A stretch of DNA of 8,980 nt, taken from NCBI GenBank assembly GCA_003132825.1, contig PKYX01000268.1, forward strand, positions 2,308-11,287, read 5' to 3'. The notes below the pieces were generated by a model. The model searched no databases. It had not been told where the DNA came from and worked only from the letters and a program-made list of their open reading frames with translations. Origin of the DNA: Acidobacteriaceae bacterium (GTDB lineage Bacteria > Acidobacteriota > Terriglobia > Terriglobales > Acidobacteriaceae). Position numbers and translations under genes: made by a program. The stretch's first letter is position 1. Every line of letters begins with the position of its first letter. Below, one piece after another: positions 6,599-8,980 of the stretch.

Positions 6599-7363
6599 CT
6601 AGGGTTTCGGCGGCAACGGCTTGATCTGTTCAGGCGGGACAATTCCTCTACCCTCGAGGATGGCGTAGAACTTATCCCCGGGCAAGTTCTTGACCGCTTC
6701 GACCGCCCCCGAGGGCCAGCGAACTTCCAAGCTGTCAATCTCCGTGGCTGATCCGAGTCCGAAATGGACGCGCAGATCGTTTTGCGAAAGATAACTGCCA
6801 CCACTGTGGACTTGCGCAGTTTGGGTCATGCCACCCGCGACGATCTTTAACCTCGCGCCAATCGCGAGCCGATTGCTCTTCGTTCCAGCAAGCTCGAAGC
6901 TCACCCAATGGCGTCCCGGAATCCCGTCGTTCTTGAGGAGCAGAGGAGGACCGATGAGATCCTCGACCACGACGTCCATGTTGCCGTCGTTGAACAGGTC
7001 GCCAACCGCCAGCCCGCGCGCCACACGCTTTACCTGTAGAGCGGGTCCGGCTTGAGTACTGGCATCACAGAAGGTCCCATTTCGCTGGTTAAAGTGAAGC
7101 AATTTCGGCTCCCGATATCCCGCGCTCTTTGGCAGAGCATCCGCTTGAGGATACACGTGGCCACTGACGGCGATGAGGTCGAGCCATCCGTCATTGTCCA
7201 GATCCACAAACGCATCCCCCCATTTCACAAAAGGCAGGGATGGCAGGGCTATGCCGGACTTGTAAGAAACATCCTGAAAATTCCAATCTCCGTCATTGCG
7301 GTAAAGCGTGTCGTATTCGCCGGAGAAAGTCGTGAGGTAGAGAGAGGGGCGGCCGGTATGCAA
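6599..7363 (-). pseudogene. CRTAC1-like FG-GAP/ASPIC-UnbV protein, C-terminal part after an in-frame stop
   Basis: A 254-codon continuation, in the same frame, of the CRTAC1-like gene that begins at 8404; a TAA at 7364-7366 separates the two parts. It opens LHTGRPSLYLTTFSGEYDTL and completes a propeller blade begun before the stop. It then carries calcium-site blades VDLDNDGWLD and GDLFNDGNMD. From about residue 150 to 220 lies the ASPIC/UnbV domain (NRLAIGARLKIVAGG, HSGGSYLSQND, HFGLG, EVRWPSG). The C-terminus is intact, with no frameshift and a normal TAG at 6599-6601. A TTG directly after the stop, with GGAG five bases before that stop, could allow reinitiation. A separately made fragment would lack a signal peptide and would probably stay in the cytoplasm. 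A sequencing error, a recent nonsense mutation and true readthrough are all possible. Confidence 0.85.
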
Positions 7364-8404
7364 TTAATCTCCGATGGCGATGCCCATCGAGGCCTGCTCA
7401 GCGCCGTCTCCGTTCACAGCGGTTCCTGACTCCAGGCCCATCTCCGTGAATTTCCCGTCGCCGTCATTGCGATAAAGATAACTCGGTGTGGAATCATCAG
7501 CGACGTAAATGTCCGGACGCCCGGTGTTGTTGAAATCCGCCCACACGACGCTCATGCCGAAATAGCCGTTGGGGTCGTCCACCCCGGCACGCTTAGAAAC
7601 ATCGGTGAATGTACCGTCGCCGTTGTTGTGAAACAGCGAGTCTCCGGATCCCCTCAGCCCTCGCGGACCGCATTGCACGTCAAGTTCTTCGAACTTGCAA
7701 GTAGAGTTGGTGCCGAAGGGCGGAAGATGGTCAAGGTGGAAGTCGACATAGTTGGAGACCATGAGATCGAGGAATCCGTCTCCGTCGTAGTCCCCAAAGG
7801 CTGCTCCGGTGGACCATCGTCCGTCTGCGACTCCGGCTTTCGCAGTGACGTCGGTGAAGGTGCCGTCACCATTATTCCGGTACAGAACATTTCCCCCGAA
7901 ACAAGTGACGTAGATATCGGGCCAGCCATCATTGTTATAGTCCCCGACTGCGCCTCCCATGGCAAAGCACGGAGTGGCGATCCCGGCTTTATCGGTCACA
8001 TCGGTAAACGTGCCGTCATGATTGTTGTGGTACAACGCACCGCGGCTCTTCTCGCCCTTGAGTGCCATCTCCACTGTCGGGGCGCCGGTGAAATAAATGT
8101 CCAGCCATCCGTCACGGTCATAGTCCAGCAGGAGCACCCCTCCGCTCATGGAGTCGAGAATGTATTTTTGTTCTGGTGTGGAAATATGGACGAAGTGGAT
8201 CCCGGCTTTCTCGGTCACGTCTTCCAGTTGCGGTATCGGACGATCATGACATTGGATGGTCTTTGCACCAAGCGGTGGAGGGGGCGGAATCGGATGTCCG
8301 CCTTGTGCCCAGGAAACAATCGCCAGTTGCAGCACGAGCGCCCATATGCTTATCGTGAGAGTAGCCAAAGATCTGCTCGACTTGGGCTGATTCACTTTAT
8401 TCAC
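7364..8404 (-). CDS. CRTAC1-like secreted FG-GAP repeat protein, N-terminal part of an interrupted gene
   Basis: 346 codons from a GTG start, ending at an in-frame TAA; with the next 254 codons it forms one protein of about 601 residues, a usual length for this family. Residues 13-34 are a signal peptide ([20 protein letters not shown] then AQG), so the product is exported. A proline run, PIPPPPPLG, follows. [11 protein letters not shown] begins the beta-propeller. Calcium-binding FG-GAP loops appear as DYDRDGWLD (94-102), DYNNDGWPD (155-163), DYDGDGFLD (205-213) and the variant DFNNTGRPD (290-298), separated by [10 protein letters not shown] linkers. These proteins are common in Acidobacteriota; their role is not established, although adhesion and carbohydrate or ligand binding are often proposed. 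The reading frame stops at MGIAIGD, exactly where the next blade should read GDY. The start is the furthest upstream in frame and has no clear Shine-Dalgarno, so a GTG three codons in (8393-8395) is also possible. Confidence 0.85.
   Translation of the reverse strand: MNKVNQPKSSRSLATLTISIWALVLQLAIVSWAQGGHPIPPPPPLGAKTIQCHDRPIPQLEDVTEKAGIHFVHISTPEQKYILDSMSGGVLLLDYDRDGWLDIYFTGAPTVEMALKGEKSRGALYHNNHDGTFTDVTDKAGIATPCFAMGGAVGDYNNDGWPDIYVTCFGGNVLYRNNGDGTFTDVTAKAGVADGRWSTGAAFGDYDGDGFLDLMVSNYVDFHLDHLPPFGTNSTCKFEELDVQCGPRGLRGSGDSLFHNNGDGTFTDVSKRAGVDDPNGYFGMSVVWADFNNTGRPDIYVADDSTPSYLYRNDGDGKFTEMGLESGTAVNGDGAEQASMGIAIGD
7590..8040 (-). repeat. Imperfect DNA repeats encoding FG-GAP blade linkers
   Basis: Three imperfect copies of a block of about 35 bases occur near 7600-7635, 7850-7885 and 7997-8032. 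They encode [22 protein letters not shown] and [11 protein letters not shown], each followed by a K-A-G segment. They come from blade duplication in the propeller and are not an independent mobile repeat. Their similarity could allow recombination or assembly errors within this gene. Confidence 0.75.
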
Positions 8405-8653
8405 TCGGTTCTAGGTGCCGTAGCTGGGATTGGCGGGAGGACAAGTGAGGTGAAATATCCGATGCACAACTGATTGTTTAGAGGGCAGCCGGAAGAGAGC
8501 AGCCCAAAAAACCAACTAAAAAGTACACGGCGACAGTTGCACTCGTCAAGCACTCTGACGCCCATCGATCGATTTCTACTGACTCTTCGACGGCGGATTA
8601 TTCGTGACGGTTATCTGACCGGTTCTCGGGGGCTCTTCCCGGCACGCCGCGCT
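8405..8653. other. Intergenic region between the FG-GAP gene and the DoxX gene
   Basis: About 250 bases with no recognisable coding sequence. It should contain the promoter of the FG-GAP gene and the end of the DoxX transcript, both on the minus strand. I see A/T-rich patches near 8505-8523, a direct repeat of GGCTGC near 8485-8506 (minus strand) and a short palindrome ATCGATCGAT near 8564-8573. I see no convincing -35/-10 pair and no stem with a T-run that would make a terminator. Confidence 0.4.
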
Positions 8654-8980
8654 TCAACTTGGCCCTAAAGGAGGGCGAGTACACCAGAGCAACCACAAGA
8701 CCAGAAACACTTGCAGAGGGAGCCGCCCCCATCTCAGCACAGGCGCGATGCCAACGGCGCCCGTCTGGATCGGATGTGTAGCCATATAGATGTTGGCCGG
8801 AAAAACTGCCACTAACAACGCCATCAAGCCCCATGATGCCGCCTTGCGCGTTTCAGGGACAAGAAGTCCCACACCACCAAAGATTTCAAACGCGCCGCTG
8901 ACCCGCACCATCGCTACGTGCCACGGAATGTAGGGAGGCATGATTCTTAAATATGGCTCGGGCTTGATGAAATGCAACGA
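8654..8980 (-). CDS. DoxX-family membrane protein, C-terminal part
   Basis: The last 108 residues of a small inner-membrane protein of the DoxX family; the N-terminus lies beyond the right edge. The fragment begins SLHFIKPEPYLRIMPPYIPW, the family's conserved segment between the first and second membrane helices. Three helices follow: VAMVRVSGAFEIFGGVGLLV, then AASWGLMALLVAVFPANIYM, then LPLQVFLVLWLLWC. A short polar tail, TRPPLGPS, ends the protein. A TTG at 8975-8977 is not the start: the homology is open beyond it and the first helix is still missing. DoxX relatives are linked to quinone- or thiol-related redox functions in some bacteria, but most, including this one, cannot be given a specific role. 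The gap to the FG-GAP gene suggests separate transcription. Confidence 0.9.
   Translation of the reverse strand, partial: SLHFIKPEPYLRIMPPYIPWHVAMVRVSGAFEIFGGVGLLVPETRKAASWGLMALLVAVFPANIYMATHPIQTGAVGIAPVLRWGRLPLQVFLVLWLLWCTRPPLGPS

Noticed and set aside
7628..8473. A 281-codon open frame on the plus strand
   Set aside because: It is antisense to the FG-GAP repeats. Its apparent repeats ([17 protein letters not shown]) are only the complement of the blade motifs.
8564..8573. ATCGATCGAT palindrome as an operator
   Set aside because: It is a simple overlapping repeat of ATCG that arises easily by chance, and it lies well away from any recognisable promoter.
8975..8977. TTG as the start of the DoxX protein
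   Set aside because: The conserved HFIKPEPYLRIMPP segment normally follows a first membrane helix, and the frame is open to the window edge, so the gene is cut by the window and does not start here.

Overview
The window looks like a piece of a chromosome from a soil-type Acidobacteriota or a relative. That is an inference from gene content, not from a marker gene. The clues are a CRTAC1-type FG-GAP/ASPIC-UnbV secreted protein, a large multidomain secreted glycoside hydrolase, a ChbG/HpnK-type deacetylase, a DoxX membrane protein and the tail of an IS481-like transposase. Base composition is moderately GC-rich and two genes appear to start at GTG. Every protein gene lies on the minus strand. 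The only plus-strand gene is a tRNA.

Layout from left to right. Bases 1-287 hold the N-terminal third of a ChbG/YdjC (HpnK-like) deacetylase that runs off the left edge. Bases 288-898 have no convincing gene. Bases 899-975 are a complete tRNA-Val(UAC) with an encoded CCA. Bases 1024-1362 are a decayed C-terminal scrap of an IS481-like transposase with a frameshift, an internal stop and a one-base insertion. Bases 1427-3010 encode a secreted alkaline-phosphatase-superfamily phosphodiesterase. Just upstream of it, at 3067-3105, are four hexamers spaced exactly 11 bp apart, the geometry of a Pho box, followed by a -10-like element and a strong ribosome binding site. Bases 3274-6387 encode a secreted protein of about 1037 residues with a clan GH-A catalytic barrel between glutamine-amidotransferase-like domains. 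Bases 6599-8404 encode a CRTAC1-like beta-propeller protein cut by a single in-frame TAA at 7364-7366. Bases 8654-8980 are the C-terminal part of a DoxX-family membrane protein that runs off the right edge.

The gaps between genes (about 249, 195-211, 263 and 611 bases) suggest single-gene transcription units rather than an operon. Three of the products carry export signals: the phosphodiesterase, the glycosidase and the FG-GAP protein. This suggests scavenging outside the cytoplasm, with phosphate release from organic phosphates or phosphodiesters and sugar release from glycans. The Pho-box-like array before the phosphodiesterase is the most informative regulatory signal, because it ties that gene to phosphate limitation by sequence geometry alone.

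I found no CRISPR array, prophage, intact insertion sequence or recognisable new defence system. The most interesting points are the phosphate-response array, the single clean nonsense codon with a restart-like context in the FG-GAP gene, and the unusual active-site motifs of the phosphodiesterase.
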